A DNA stretch of 64,000 nt from Apostichopus japonicus (Eukaryota; Echinodermata; Holothuroidea; Aspidochirotida; Stichopodidae). This document shows positions 21,601 through 33,171 of the stretch, one piece after another. Positions within the stretch are counted from its first letter, which is position 1. Each line of letters begins with the position of its first letter. The DNA lies in assembly GCF_037975245.1 (NCBI RefSeq), contig NC_092561.1, positions 20,025,508 to 20,089,507 of the forward strand, read 5' to 3'. A program made the position numbers and the translations under genes. A model generated the notes under the pieces. That model saw only the letters and a list, made by a program, of their open reading frames with translations. It ran no database searches and was not told where the DNA came from.

Positions 21601-22829
21601 CCACATATCACCAAATGTGCTATGGCATAATTTAATTTTATATGATTCATTAAATTTACTGGTAAGACTTACAAATTAGGATTGTGGTGCAATGACAGTT
21701 TAGTAGTTTAAACAATCGGATTGATACATGGAAGTTATCAACTACTTGACATCAAAAGATAAGAAAGTTAGATGAAAAAGTTACCTTAAAGATCTGCTTT
21801 ATTGGCCTTAATTTTAGCACGCTATAGCTAGGAAAGTTTTGTGATTACCTAATCGACCTGCCACGGTCGTAAATAATCAACCTCAAGCTCAACAATTAGC
21901 CTGCATAGCGTCTTAACACCATTAGGCTCTTTGTGTAAACACTGTGTAGAAATGTGTTCATGTCTATACAGTGTAGTTAATCATACAACATTCACACAAA
22001 GACCCTCATACAAGAACACAAATGTGGCAGGCGTTGCAGACTAATTGGTAAAAAGAGGTCATTTTAAGACCAAGGCAGGTCGGTAACGTAATCTCAAGAA
22101 ACGTACGTTTCCATGAGAGTGTACTATAGTTGGGGGTCTATACAGCAGACCTTTAAAAATGTATCCAACTCAGAACGTAGGTGTTAATTTGGTTTTACGT
22201 CTTTAAAGATTCACCTAATCAACTGAGCACAATCCACACAAATCACATGATATGGGTTAAGTTTTGTGGTGATTCCCTCATGAAAAATGTCCAGAGAATT
22301 CAAATCATGTATAGCACAATCTTTTTCCGACCATTTTCCACAGAAATATAAAGAAAGTGCAGCCACGATGGGATGGAGAGGGGACGAGAAATACAATTTT
22401 GTTGGGCCTTAACATTTAAAGTAGGCTATAGGCCTGTAGAACCATTAACAAGTTCAATCTATACTTCTCATTCAGTTCAGTTCTTAAATTTGGCAAATAA
22501 TGCCTTAATACATAATTTTCTTACTAGTCAGTCTAGTACTAGTCTGTACGTTCATTATTTTGTACACTCAAAGTGAGCCCTAGCCTGAGAAGCCTAACAA
22601 TAAACAGTTCTAGCTCAGTAATTAGGAAGTGTGCACTGTATACCGCATAGCCTAATGTTATAACCGTACAGTAGTAGCGTAACTGTTACAGATACTAGTA
22701 TAGGTTAGGCCAAAGCTCGGCGACGTACATTTATCATACACATTATTTCTTATCTCTTTACTATCAAGGCATACATCTCATTTCGTTAGGAGTTGAATGT
22801 GTTATAGAGCTGATACTTATTTAAGTTAC
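21601..22829. other. Upstream region / probable 5' UTR intron of CARD D1
   Basis: No ORF of note. It is conserved in D2 (37,591-38,852) and D3 (58,506-59,739). Minus-strand donor-like sites occur at 21,783 (AAG|GTAACT), 21,847 (TAG|GTAATC) and 22,828-22,829 (CAAG|GTAACT). Confidence 0.45.
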
Positions 22830-23000
22830 CTTGAACATTTGAAATGGAATAATAGTAGCAGAGATACTGTACGACAGGACTTGCGTAGTTCGACTATCAC
22901 AGGGAGGGAAGGTTTCAATCGCCAGCGATAAAACAATCTATATTGCGCAAGATACATACCAAGTGGGAATCCCCTGAAAAAAGTAGCTGAGCTTTAAACT
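22830..23000 (-). promoter_or_regulatory. Probable first exon and promoter of CARD D1, with kappa-B site
   Basis: A donor (TTCAAG|GTAACT) ending at 22830 is conserved in D2 (38853) and D3 (59740), so it is the best candidate for the leader exon. GGGAATCCCC at 22965-22974 fits the NF-kappaB consensus GGGRNWYYCC exactly and is conserved in all three units (38988-38997, 59875-59884). No clear TATA box; a TTTAAA word lies near 22,995. Exon use is inferred. Confidence 0.5.
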
Positions 23001-23820
23001 ATGGAAGCGTTTAAGATACATCACTTTGAAGGTTTAGACAATTTGGGGGTAACACGATATAAATACCAAAGTATCAATAACCAACTTAATATATATGAGC
23101 GTCGTCTAAACGTGCAGTTGTTGAAGTCAAAATATTTCATAACCGTTATATATTATACGTTAATTTGTTGCAGAAACCGTACATCTGTTTGAACTAGCTT
23201 GTTAAGCAGATCGTTTGCAGAAAGGACTAATTCACTAAAAACAATTAACAGAACTTTGAAATTTTGCCCTTTTTGGTCAAATACATGAATAACGAAAAAT
23301 GAAAGCTTCCCTCCTCTTTTGTTTCGTTCACACTTAACATACAAGAATACAAGAATACAAGAAACCCAACTCGAATGAATATTCGAAAAATGTTTATACA
23401 AGGCATGGTAAACAATTACCCATTTACACCCCTTTAATGTTGTGGGACATTCGCTTAACAAGTGATCTACCTGTTAAATTGAAAGACATGAATATTCAAT
23501 GGTAATTCCAGGGGAAGTCAAAAACACGTTTTCCAACGGGACTATCGAGGGAGATACATGTGAAAATGGAACTAGCAAACACGTCCCAATTAAGGAGAAT
23601 CGTATCCTCCCAGGGACAGGTGCCAACCGATAAACCAACTTCGCCGGGAAATGCCTATTGGAAAATTTCTGATAAACTGACACATTAATTATTAGCACAA
23701 TGTGATTAAATCAAACGTTCCTGGAATAAAAACAAAACAAAAAGATAGTATCTATAAATAATTGAAAAGTCAGATATCCGGAGGAATATCACAACGCGTG
23801 TTAGGTGGAACTAGGACCGT
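23001..23820. other. Spacer right of CARD D1
   Basis: Shared with D2 (39,026 onward) and, to about 60,125, with D3. Small plus-strand ORFs starting ATGGAAGCGTTTAAG are alike in D1 and D2 but frame-shifted in D3. They have no known motif, so I do not call a gene. Confidence 0.5.
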
Positions 23821-23955
23821 GTTACAGCCACTGGCGGATCCAAGGGGCCATGCCCCCCCCCCCCAAAGGTGAGCCAAAAAATGTTTCCGAACATCCGCTA
23901 AATCATATGATTGGAAATTAAAAAAATCGAGAGGAATAGCAGTGGTAGACTAGTC

Positions 23956-25038
23956 CAGTGGCGGCGGAACCGGGGGGGGGGGGCTTGGGGGGGCTCTAGA
24001 ACCCCCAATGCAAAAGTTGAGGGGCAAATGCATGATAAGCCCCCCCCCCCCAATATTTACCAAGGCTCCGAAACGTGCATCTGCCCATTTTTCAATGCAT
24101 ACTTGTCGATCTGTCCGATGCACACGTATACTATATAGGTGTAATAATTTTAGTAAATGCTAGGGGACCCTCGGCCCGTCCCCTGGCTATAGACCACATT
24201 GTCACCCAACCGCGTCTTCACGCCCAGTGAAAAGTGGAAGCAGTGAGTGTGAGTATACCGGTAAGCGCAACACAACTTCGTCTTAGGACAATGACTTGCC
24301 TCATTTCAGCCAGTTCTCCAACATCCACTTACTCAGTGGCGGAGCGTCCATACGATCAGGGGGCGGATGCAACCCCCCCCCCCTGACGGACTCAAAGGGA
24401 CTGCTGGCGCCCTTTTCAGCTTTTCACTACTTTTTACTTATTCGCGATTATTGACTATTTTATTGCGCTCTCATCTACCTATTGACATTTGTCATATTCT
24501 GTTGGTGTAATTTTCCGACAAAATGGCAATGACACCTATATTTATTCTCCGTTTATCTGTAAATCAGCAAGGCCCGGAATGGGTCATTTCCTGCAATCTA
24601 TAGAGTATCTTTACTCAAAAATTTTCTGTACGCTCCGCGCCAACCTGTGGTGGCGCTCCGCTTAGATAGTGTCGAAAGCGCCCCCCCCCGACCAATACCC
24701 CTAGCTCCGCCACTGCCCTTACTACACTCATAAACGTCTTTGCGAGTACACTACGAGTAATAGCTACTCTCTTAAAACACCATCGAATATACAAATTACA
24801 ATGTTTTTACAGACTTTCTCGTGCAATCTGAGAAATTGCAGGCTTGAGACCCATATTTTAGAGCTAGGTATTCGCAGCATAAAACACTCAGGAAGTGCCG
24901 TTTCCGGCCATCTGGGGGTTTGAAAAAACCTAAAATTTTATTATACGCTCCGCGCCAACCGATGGTGGCGCTCCGCTTAGATAGTCTCCACACATTAGCC
25001 CCCCCCCCCCCAATAATTTTTCCGTTCCGCCGCGCCTG
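23956..25038. mobile_element. Middle hAT-like element of the nest
   Basis: Ends CAGTGGCGGCGGAACCGG and, reverse-complemented, CAGGCGCGGCGGAACGG. The 8-bp target duplication is GACTAGTC (23948-23955 and 25039-25046). The interior right part (about 24,830-25,010) shares sequence with the element at 7,116-7,687 in inverse orientation. Confidence 0.87.
24344..24715. mobile_element. Inner hAT-like element of the nest
   Basis: 12-bp inverted termini CAGTGGCGGAGC. The flanking 8-mers are cacttact (24336-24343) and cccttact (24716-24723), one mismatch. It is 372 bp with no ORF. Confidence 0.82.
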
Positions 25039-26308
25039 GACTAGTCTAAACCTTTTCGTTTTCTGGTTTAAAATTAAATGCAGAGCTCCCAACTGACCCG
25101 CAATTCGCGGGAATTAGACCCGCATTCTAACACCCAAACCCGGTGACCCGCACAAGCGTCCGAAAAAAAAACGCATTGTAATTGTCAAGTATACATAAAA
25201 AATTTGCATAAAATTTTGACTTAGCAACCATCATTTCTTTAGCATTTAGCATAATAGAGTATAAAACCTTCTTTACAGCATCATTTGAACCTCAAATTAG
25301 CCTATATTTCTTTTCATTGGGGCGAGCAGCGAACATTTTCATGCCACGGGAAAGAATGAATTATCACCTACTATTCAATTTATTGATGTTACACACAAAA
25401 AAATGCATACTTCTTAGAAAATTTTGGGTGACAAAAGCCTTTCTAAGTGCCACCATTTTACATGTAGGCATCACCAGGATTCCAAAAAAATTCAAAAGGG
25501 GAGGGGGACACCCCCTCCCCTTATACCCCTCCCCCAGGACGGCGATTCGTGGCATGGACCAGCATTTGCCTTCTCAAGAGTTGGGAACTATGTAAATGTA
25601 TGAGCATGAGGATTTACAGTTTAACACCATTTTGCAGTTACAGGCTGGTTGTAAGAAATCTATAACCTATGAGAAAAAAAATTTCTTGAGAAAGATCCCA
25701 ACTTTACACCTGGGAAACATTTTTTTTAGAAGTAAATTAACATCACCATTGTACACTTTTGTCGCACCAAATTGCATCTGAGGGCATTCAGCAATAGAAA
25801 ATTTTCCACCCCCTCCCCTTAGACCCCTCCCCCATATCACTATAATGCCACTTTGGCCCCTCCCAAACAAAGGTCCTGGATCCGCCAGTGGTTACAGCAA
25901 ACCTCTGAGTGACCTTAAGAGTATAGTTCTTACTATTCTCACCGTAACGAATGCGCATACACAAATATTTTTGCAAACATCTCGGTTTTCAAAGTTTAAG
26001 GTGACATTGTAAGTTCGTTTAGGGTGATACTGAGTTCAGAATTGCCATTTTCCAAACAGTTTTAACTTAATTAACATAGCAGACTATAGATACGCGTAAG
26101 ACCTTGAAGTGATTTTTTTCCTGCCGTAATATCTTTTCATTCTCTTGATTAAGGTCATTTGGGTTTCAAACACAACCCCCCCCGACCCCCACCTTCCAAA
26201 ATAGCTGTTGGTGTGTCTGCTATTTTTTCACCAAATTTGATACTGATGTGTTGTGCTTACGCGTCGGTTTGTCATAAAATTCCACTACAAATTACGCCAC
26301 AGTCTTAA

Positions 26309-27752
26309 AGAGGTTATGAAATGAAAAAAAAAAATCTTTATCATCGTATTCTGTACACTCGTAGCTTTCCAATGATACCCAATTTGTGTCAAACGAAGCT
26401 TGCATTCTCGAGGAATAAACGATCAAAAATTCGAGGGTAATAAAAACTTTCTAAAAATTGTTGTATTTACGGTAACGCGGCGTGACGTCAGTCGAGGAAC
26501 TCAGCTCACTTCCGAGACGCTATGTTTACATTCTTTAACGTCTGAGAACACACACCATTACACTGTTGCAGTGCTCCGTAGTAATTGAGATTTGGTGTTT
26601 GGAGTTTGTTTTTACTTAAATTTATCTCGTAAATGTTAAAAATGCCTAGCCGATATGTGGTATCAGGTTGCTCCACCACAAGTTCAGACGGATTTCTACT
26701 GCAAGCTTTTCCAAAAGATGACAAAATCGAAGAATTTGAACACGACTCGCTCAAAACACTACACATACACAACGTTACGAGTGTCTGTAGGCCTATACTG
26801 TTGCCAAATTACTTGTTATGACCATAGCCTATAGGCCTCCTTGATACAGCAAATGACGATTTTTTTTGATGGTTACCTAATATTTCGCACAAACTTTAAA
26901 GCCAGTTGGTTTAAGAACAATCAATACTAGATCTGCAAGTTTTCTTTTGTGGTAAAACTGGCGTTGTGTTGTGATTTTACGTAACAGTTGGATGATACAA
27001 TTACACTGGCTAGCCTGTTATACAACGTCTATTAGTTAGGTCTAGACCCCATGTTACCACTACTTGTACTATAAGACACAAAATAACTGTAAGACACAAA
27101 ATTCTAGAAGCTTCGCTACGAAGTTAAGTAGCAGGATCATCGACATTCGAGATAATTTAAATCATATGATGGTCTTAATAACGGTGGTTTTGTTTATGCT
27201 CAACCGACCAGTTTCGGTTCAGGGTCGTCCAACCGTTCTGCTCGGGGACTTCGATCGGCAGCGACGCGTCTCGGCCACCGGGATCGTTTTACAATTCTTC
27301 TGCAAGGGGCTCAATTGATAGGGAAAAACACCGATATTATCTTCATCACCCTCGAAAACTATTTCCTCCTCTTCTTCCTCAAGAAAATAATTTTCGTCAA
27401 AGCTTACGAATGTCCTGAGAGATTTCCTCTGAATCGGAAGATTCGGGAGAAGACATTTTCAATTGATGAGAAGAGTGTTGTGGTTACATGTAGTAAACTG
27501 TGTAACGCCGTATCGGTAAACAGCGGGGAGTCGGCTTTGGCTGAAATGGTTCCTTTGATGACGTCAGATGAACTGCGGTGGGCAGCTTTGCTTTTTTTTT
27601 ACGAGTGGCAGCTCGAGAGGTCTTTGGGGAATACTTTGACAGCGAATTTCTGGCGTTTGAAGACGTATTTACGGAAAGTTGAGCATGGATGGTGTTGTAG
27701 TATTGTAGATAAACCATTCTAAGACATGAAAATTTTTCATTTCATAACCTCT
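26309..27752. mobile_element. Kolobok-type DNA transposon derivative with TTAA target sites
   Basis: Inverted termini AGAGGTTATGAAATGAAAA at both ends, each flanked by TTAA (26305-26308 and 27753-27756). D0 (near 4,144) and D2 (near 40,284) show the empty site gtcttaacta. A THAP-domain start at 26,642 supports the Kolobok group over piggyBac. At 1.44 kb it is too short to be autonomous. Confidence 0.85.
26642..26821 (+). pseudogene. THAP-domain N-terminus relic inside the Kolobok-type element
   Basis: The frame begins MPSRYVVSGCSTTSSDGFLL and continues QAFPKDDK, the pattern M-P-x-x-C/Y..GC....F..FPKD of THAP zinc-finger N-termini. The remaining zinc ligands and the AVPTIF-like end are missing and a stop follows after 60 codons. 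It is a truncated transposase or captured THAP exon. The first Cys position reads Tyr-Val-Val, so zinc binding is doubtful even here. Confidence 0.55.
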
Positions 27753-27784
27753 TTAACTAAGAACAACGAGAGTTCCAATGATTT

Positions 27785-27902
27785 ACATAACGACAAAGAC
27801 AATGACAAAGCCAACGACAACGAAAAAGACAATGACAAAGACAAAGACAGTGACAATGACAAAGACAATGACAAGACAGTGACAATGACAAAGACAAAAT
27901 AA
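27785..27902. repeat. GACAAN hexamer array, D1 copy
   Basis: About 120 bp of gacaaa and gacaat units, the shortest of the three copies, followed by an AT-rich (AATAAT)n tract to about 28,050. Confidence 0.88.
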
Positions 27903-28079
27903 TGAGATTGACAATAATAACAACAACAATAATAATAAAAATAATAATAATAATAATTATAATAATAATATTAATAATGAATAAATGATAATATTAAAAA
28001 TGAATAAATAATATTAAAAATGGATAAATATTAATAATAATTCATCAAGATACAGTTTTAACCCACTTACACTTTAAAC

Positions 28080-29080
28080 TTATTGCGAAAGACCTTACGT
28101 CAATCTATAGTCAGGCCTCCTTTGCATTTATTTTTAACCAAAACGATTCTATTCACTTTGTCGGTTTTACTACACCAAATGAAACACAAAAAGAATACTT
28201 TCAACTATTTAAAACAATTGTGTACTCGGTTTTGTTAAAACGGTAAATAAATAGACAAGTTGTGGAATAAGGAACGTTTTAAGGAGAACAGTTTGGGAAC
28301 ATAGTTCAACTTATAGAAGTCTTCTCGGAGATGAGTAAAAGGAATAACTAAATAATTGACAGGTTCGTTGCTAATAACAAACTTTAAATTGCGAAAATAA
28401 TGTGGTAGGGTCGAGGACAAAGGTCCAAGAGAGGAAAAAGCAAGATTTTTCCTAGTTTACTTTTAAACCGGAAACTTTACAAAACTCCTCAAGTATTTTC
28501 AATGTTTCGGAAATATCCTTCATTGAGCCATTAGTCATTAACACCGTGTCATCAGCATAGGTCGATTTTTTTAAGCAGAATTTGCAATAACGATACCATG
28601 AATGTTAAGACTTGACTTAATAAGAGCAGTAAAAATCTCAGAGCAAGTGATAAATATAGATAAGGACTAAGAGGGCACCCTTGACGGACACCCCTGGAGA
28701 CTCTGAAATACTCGAGAGAAAAAACCCATTATTAACAATACAAGATGAGACATTACTTTAAAGAATTCTGACCCACGATCTGAAATCATTGCCAAAGTTA
28801 AAGTAAGTAAGAGTATTTGGGATAAATTCCCATTCGAGTCCGTCGAATGCCTTCTCGTAGTCAAGGAAAATAAGTGCCCCTGAATTATCATTTTCATCAC
28901 AGTAATTGATAAGATCTAAGATTAATCTAATATTTTCACCTTTAAAACGTCAGTTTGCTCCGGGCTTAGATCTGAGAACATTCTTCATACGCCAAACTAA
29001 ACATTTAGCTGCAATTTTGTAGTCTGTGCTGAGCAAGGCGATCGATCGCCAATTTTTCAACTACCGATGATCGTTATTTC
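28080..29080 (-). mobile_element. LINE relic, D1 copy
   Basis: Same relic as in D0. Minus-strand translation shows YADDTVLMTNGSMKDISETL near 28,500-28,555 (reverse transcriptase active-site box) and upstream remains of the DYEKAF region near 28,850. Broken by stops and deletions. Confidence 0.8.
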
Positions 29081-29229
29081 CTTTAGTGATAAGAATGCCG
29101 GTAATCTGACCTAGTTTCGAATGAGGTGCAACAGAAGTGTTAGACACCACCAATCCCAGGAAATACGCACACAGCTTGCTACCGTCGGTAATTAGACACT
29201 AGTATACAGTCAGTACATACAGCTGCGGT

Positions 29230-29699
29230 TATGGCAAGCCATGTGGGACAAACACCGCATAATATATCCGCGTATTAATTCAAATATATACGCGTATTAA
29301 TTCGAATATATATGTGTCGTACATGTGTAAAGTTTCGCTTTATGCATGAAGCGATCTCGCGAGCCCGCCAAAACATTTATCGTTGGTATATGTACACAGC
29401 AAGAGCGGAAATGTGTTTTCGTGTATATTCTAATTAATCCGTGCATATATTGGATTTAATCCCCATATGTATTCTATTTAATACGTGTATATATTCGAAT
29501 TAATACGTGTATATATTCGAATTAATACGTGTAAATATTCGAATTAATACGTGTATATATTCGAATTAATACGCGGATATATTTTGGCCATATGATTGGC
29601 TAATAATATATACGCGTATATATTCCAATTAATACGCGTATAAATTACGATTAATACGCTGATATATTATGCAGTGTTTGTCCCACATGGCTTGCCATA
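29230..29699. mobile_element. MITE with TATGGCAAGCC termini
   Basis: Inverted termini of about 35 bp (TATGGCAAGCCATGTGGGAC and onward). The 6-bp target duplication is TGCGGT (29224-29229 and 29700-29705). The interior is made of repeated units such as attcgaattaatacgtgtat. The paralogous D1 site near 10,370 is empty (gctgtggtcaat). Confidence 0.8.
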
Positions 29700-29705
29700 T
29701 GCGGT

Positions 29706-31923
29706 CAATACCCACAGCACAGTATATAGATGATATAGCGATGGACATCTCAGGTCCAGCTAAAGATAACAAGGTATCACGTTTCATTACTGTACTGTCT
29801 GCATTTTGTAGCGTCTCGAACAAAACGTCACTTGCAAGCAACTGAAAGTTAACTTTTTCAGATGGCCGCACGCGGTTTGCGGCGAGTTTCCGATGCCTTT
29901 AACGGATGTTCACATACATGTAGGCCTACGGGTCTAGGTCTCCACACTAACATAATCATAATCGAGGCTATGTGGATATTTAGTTCTTATTACTGCCTAC
30001 TTTAATAATTGACTTAATAGTCTACAAAACCAAACCTGAAATACATCGCGTGTGAATTAAACACTCTACTAGTTCTACATGTAAGTGTATAATATCTCAC
30101 ATCACAGCCACATAATCAAGTATACTGTGTTGTACTGTTCATGGGGTCATAATACGTTTATTATAAATGATAACCGCGAACATTTTTATGGAGAAAAAAA
30201 ATTAATAGATCGATGATTGATTAATTACTAAGACTATTACTCTAGAAATCAACAAAAGGAATTTGCATGATATCATACTTTTATTATGGTTTAATCTTCT
30301 GCATGAAAATGCTTATAAAAATAAAACACAGTGCACGGATTTCAAAAACTTGGACCAGATATTAATTTGAAGACAAAGAGCATCATATAGACCAATAACA
30401 AGATTTAGTGACGTCACCGTCTTACACAAACATACTCCGGGTAAAATATGCGAATCAACTGCACGGTTTTGCTTATACATTTTCAGTTAGAACAAACCCA
30501 TTCTGTTAACATATTGTATGTCGTCTCAGCGGATTCCAACAATTGTGTTAACAATATTTTCTCAAGTTCGATTTAAAAGCCGACTACGAGTCCCCACCCC
30601 CTCCCCCTATAATCTACATGAGTTGGCCTACTGCGCGAATAGGCTTACTGTGTGTAATGTAGTCGTCAAACGACGTAGTCTGTACATTATGTACACAACA
30701 TAGCACACATTTGAACACATTGTAGAGGCCTAGCTACTTCTCGATTAGTCTTACGAATCAGTTTTCAATCGAACTTCTGAATAGGGAAAGCAATGACGTC
30801 ACGCAAACTCTGACATAACATATTGTTGGAATACGCCGAGAGGGCATAACGTCTTTAAAGGGTGTGAAGACTCGCGCCAAAAAAAAAAGTCTCATGCCGG
30901 TAATCTGACCTAGTTTCGAATGAGGTGTAACAGAAGTGTTAGTCACCACCATCGATCCCAGAAAATACACACACAGCTTGCTACCGTCGGTAATTAGACA
31001 CTAGTGTACAATCAGTACAAACAGCTGTGGTCAATACCCACAGCACAGTGTACAAACAATACAGCGATGGACATCTCAGGTCCAGCTAAAGATAACAAGG
31101 TATCACGTTTCATTACTGCATGCATTTTGTAGCGACAAGAGAAAAACTTCACTTGCAAGCAACAGAAAGTTAACTTTTTAAAGATGGGGGCACGCTGTTT
31201 GGGGCGAGTCTTCAATGCCTTTAAACCCAGTTTCTTTCGAAATTTACAGCCCCCCCCCCACCCCCACATAAATTTAATACATTCAATATTGGTAGTACTG
31301 TCGGTAATCAATTTATCACACTTATTATTTATGGATGACAATATTACTTCTCAAGTTAGTTGAAAAGCCAATCCAGTTTTCCCTTATCTTAGATATCAAT
31401 GTTCCCAATTTGTGGTTAATTTAATTGTGCCAGATAGTAGCAATATGACATCATTTCAACAGGTAATGGATCACAATGATCCCGGTTAGTGACATTAGCA
31501 AAAATATCTACATACATATATATATATATATATATATACAATACCTAATTGTATTCTGGTCATTTGATTGGTCAATTGCTCGATGATTGCATGCAAAACC
31601 CGCTCTATTCCACTCTATGAAATTAGAACCATGGGATATACACTTTTGATAGCACTTTTTCAATGGTAAGAGAGCAGAGAAACCTGTCTGTTCAAAACAA
31701 TCTGTTGCATGAGTTCATTTTACCCATCTTAATATAATATGTTGTTTCCATTCGTTTCCATCATTCAACTCATGAAATATTTGCACTATTGGACTCATAA
31801 CCATTTATTATTTGTATAATATCAAAAATATGTTTGTAAATCATTTATAATGCAATTTATAATGTATGCCTCGTTTACATCACTTTGCTTTACATATTTG
31901 GAATCTTCGCCACTAAGTGTTTC
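29706..31923. other. Intergenic spacer of D2
   Basis: Matches D3 43,840-45,940, and D1 piecewise. Contains a (TA)n run near 31,516-31,540. No gene supported; ORFs repeat those of D1 and show no motif. Confidence 0.55.
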
Positions 31924-31931
31924 ATCAGGAG

Positions 31932-32311
31932 CAGGGGGGGGAAGCTTCCAAACTGTAGGGGGGGCACAACATCAGAGGGGCACTTTCTCATTCCACAACT
32001 ACCACTCGTTATGCTATAAACCGATACACAACGACCATATCACTTAAATATATATGTGTTAGTATGCTATCAATACTATTCAATACTATTGAGATTGTTT
32101 ATTGCTAACCGTGCTACAAAAAAATATGGGATGCCATCTTAAAAATAGCATGTACAGACTAAAAATCAATAATTAAAATAAAATATTAAAATTAACAAAG
32201 GCTTAAGATATCCAAAAGACATTTATTCATCAAAGGGGCACATTTTATTTGCCAGTAGGGCACATTTGCTATTTTGTGGGGGGCACATGCCCCCAGTGCC
32301 CCCTCCCCCTG
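31932..32311. mobile_element. hAT-like non-autonomous element (D2 copy)
   Basis: Perfect 8-bp target duplication atcaggag (31924-31931 and 32312-32319), ends CAGGGGGGGG and CCTCCCCCTG. Orthologous to 11,288-11,675 and 45,949-46,330. Confidence 0.8.
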
Positions 32312-32454
32312 ATCAGGAGTGTCTATCTTGAATCCCCACTGTTAACATCCATCTCATGTCTTTTCATTCCCCAATCCCTCATCATCTGCCAACTTCATAA
32401 CTTCCTTTGGTGTCCTCTCATCATGTGTAGCCAGCATTTGGTCTTGAACTTTTG

Positions 32455-33119
32455 TATGGGACGCGAAAAGGACCACAACATATGAAAACTTACCATCATG
32501 TACTAGAAATACACGATCATGAACTAAAAATTTACGATCATGTACCAATCATATATGATCATGTACTAAAAGTATACGATCATGTTCTAAACATATACGA
32601 TCATGTACTACAAACGTACCATGTACATCAAAACAAATACGATCATGTACTAATAATGTAATGTTAAAAAAAAGTGGTGTCTGCATACGCGTATGTATAT
32701 TCATATGTGGCGTATGCATACGAGTATGAATATTCAGTGTACACTCATTAAGAACCATTAGGGGCGAGGCTTCGTTATCAACTTTGATATTCCTAGGGGT
32801 ACACGTATTCAAATGACAATAATTGATATTCATTCGCCATTTTCTTATAACTTGCGCTTTTTCATCATCATCACAAGTTTTCAGTACATGATCCTATTTG
32901 TTTTGATGTACATCTTACGTTTATAGTACATCATCGCATGTTTTGATGTATATCTTAGTTTTTTAGTACATCATCGTATATGTTTTGATGTACATCTTAT
33001 TTTTTTAGTACATCATCGTATATGTCTAGTACATCATCGTAACTTTTTTAGTACATGAACGTATAAAATTAGATCATCATTAACATCATCATATGTTGTG
33101 GTCCTTTTCGCGTTCCATA
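32455..33119. mobile_element. MITE behind the CARD gene (D2 copy)
   Basis: Same element and site as 11,819-12,448. CTTTTG duplications at 32449-32454 and 33120-33125. It has about two more internal 21-bp units than D1. Confidence 0.82.
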
Positions 33120-33171
33120 CTTTTGGGACCACTGCATTTGCGACTGTTGCTTCCTTAAATGCTAGGGTATT

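Larger units (their letters stand above)
23829..25890. mobile_element. Outer hAT-like element of a three-level nest
   Basis: Inverted termini CACTGGCGGATCCA at both ends (14 bp). The 8-bp target duplication is GTTACAGC (23821-23828 and 25891-25898). The empty site is intact in D2 at 39853-39860 and nearly so in D0 near 3,714 (one substitution). No transposase ORF seen; it contains another element at 23956-25038. Confidence 0.9.
7105..29088. repeat. Segmental duplicon D1
   Basis: Longest unit of the array. It shares with D2 and D3, in order: intergenic spacer, hAT-like element, MITE, CARD-gene exons 4 to 1, about 120-bp minisatellite, upstream region with kappa-B site. It also shares with D0 and D2 the hexamer array and LINE relic at its right end. 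It is about 8 kb longer than D2 because of unit-specific insertions: a roughly 1.75-kb insert near 8.0-9.8 kb, the Gypsy element, nested hAT-like elements and a TTAA element. Boundaries were judged by eye and are approximate. Confidence 0.85.

Noticed and set aside
23001-23192. 63-codon plus ORF starting MEAFK, alike in D1 and D2
   Set aside because: The D3 copy is frameshifted by a small deletion, and similarity is explained by recent duplication.
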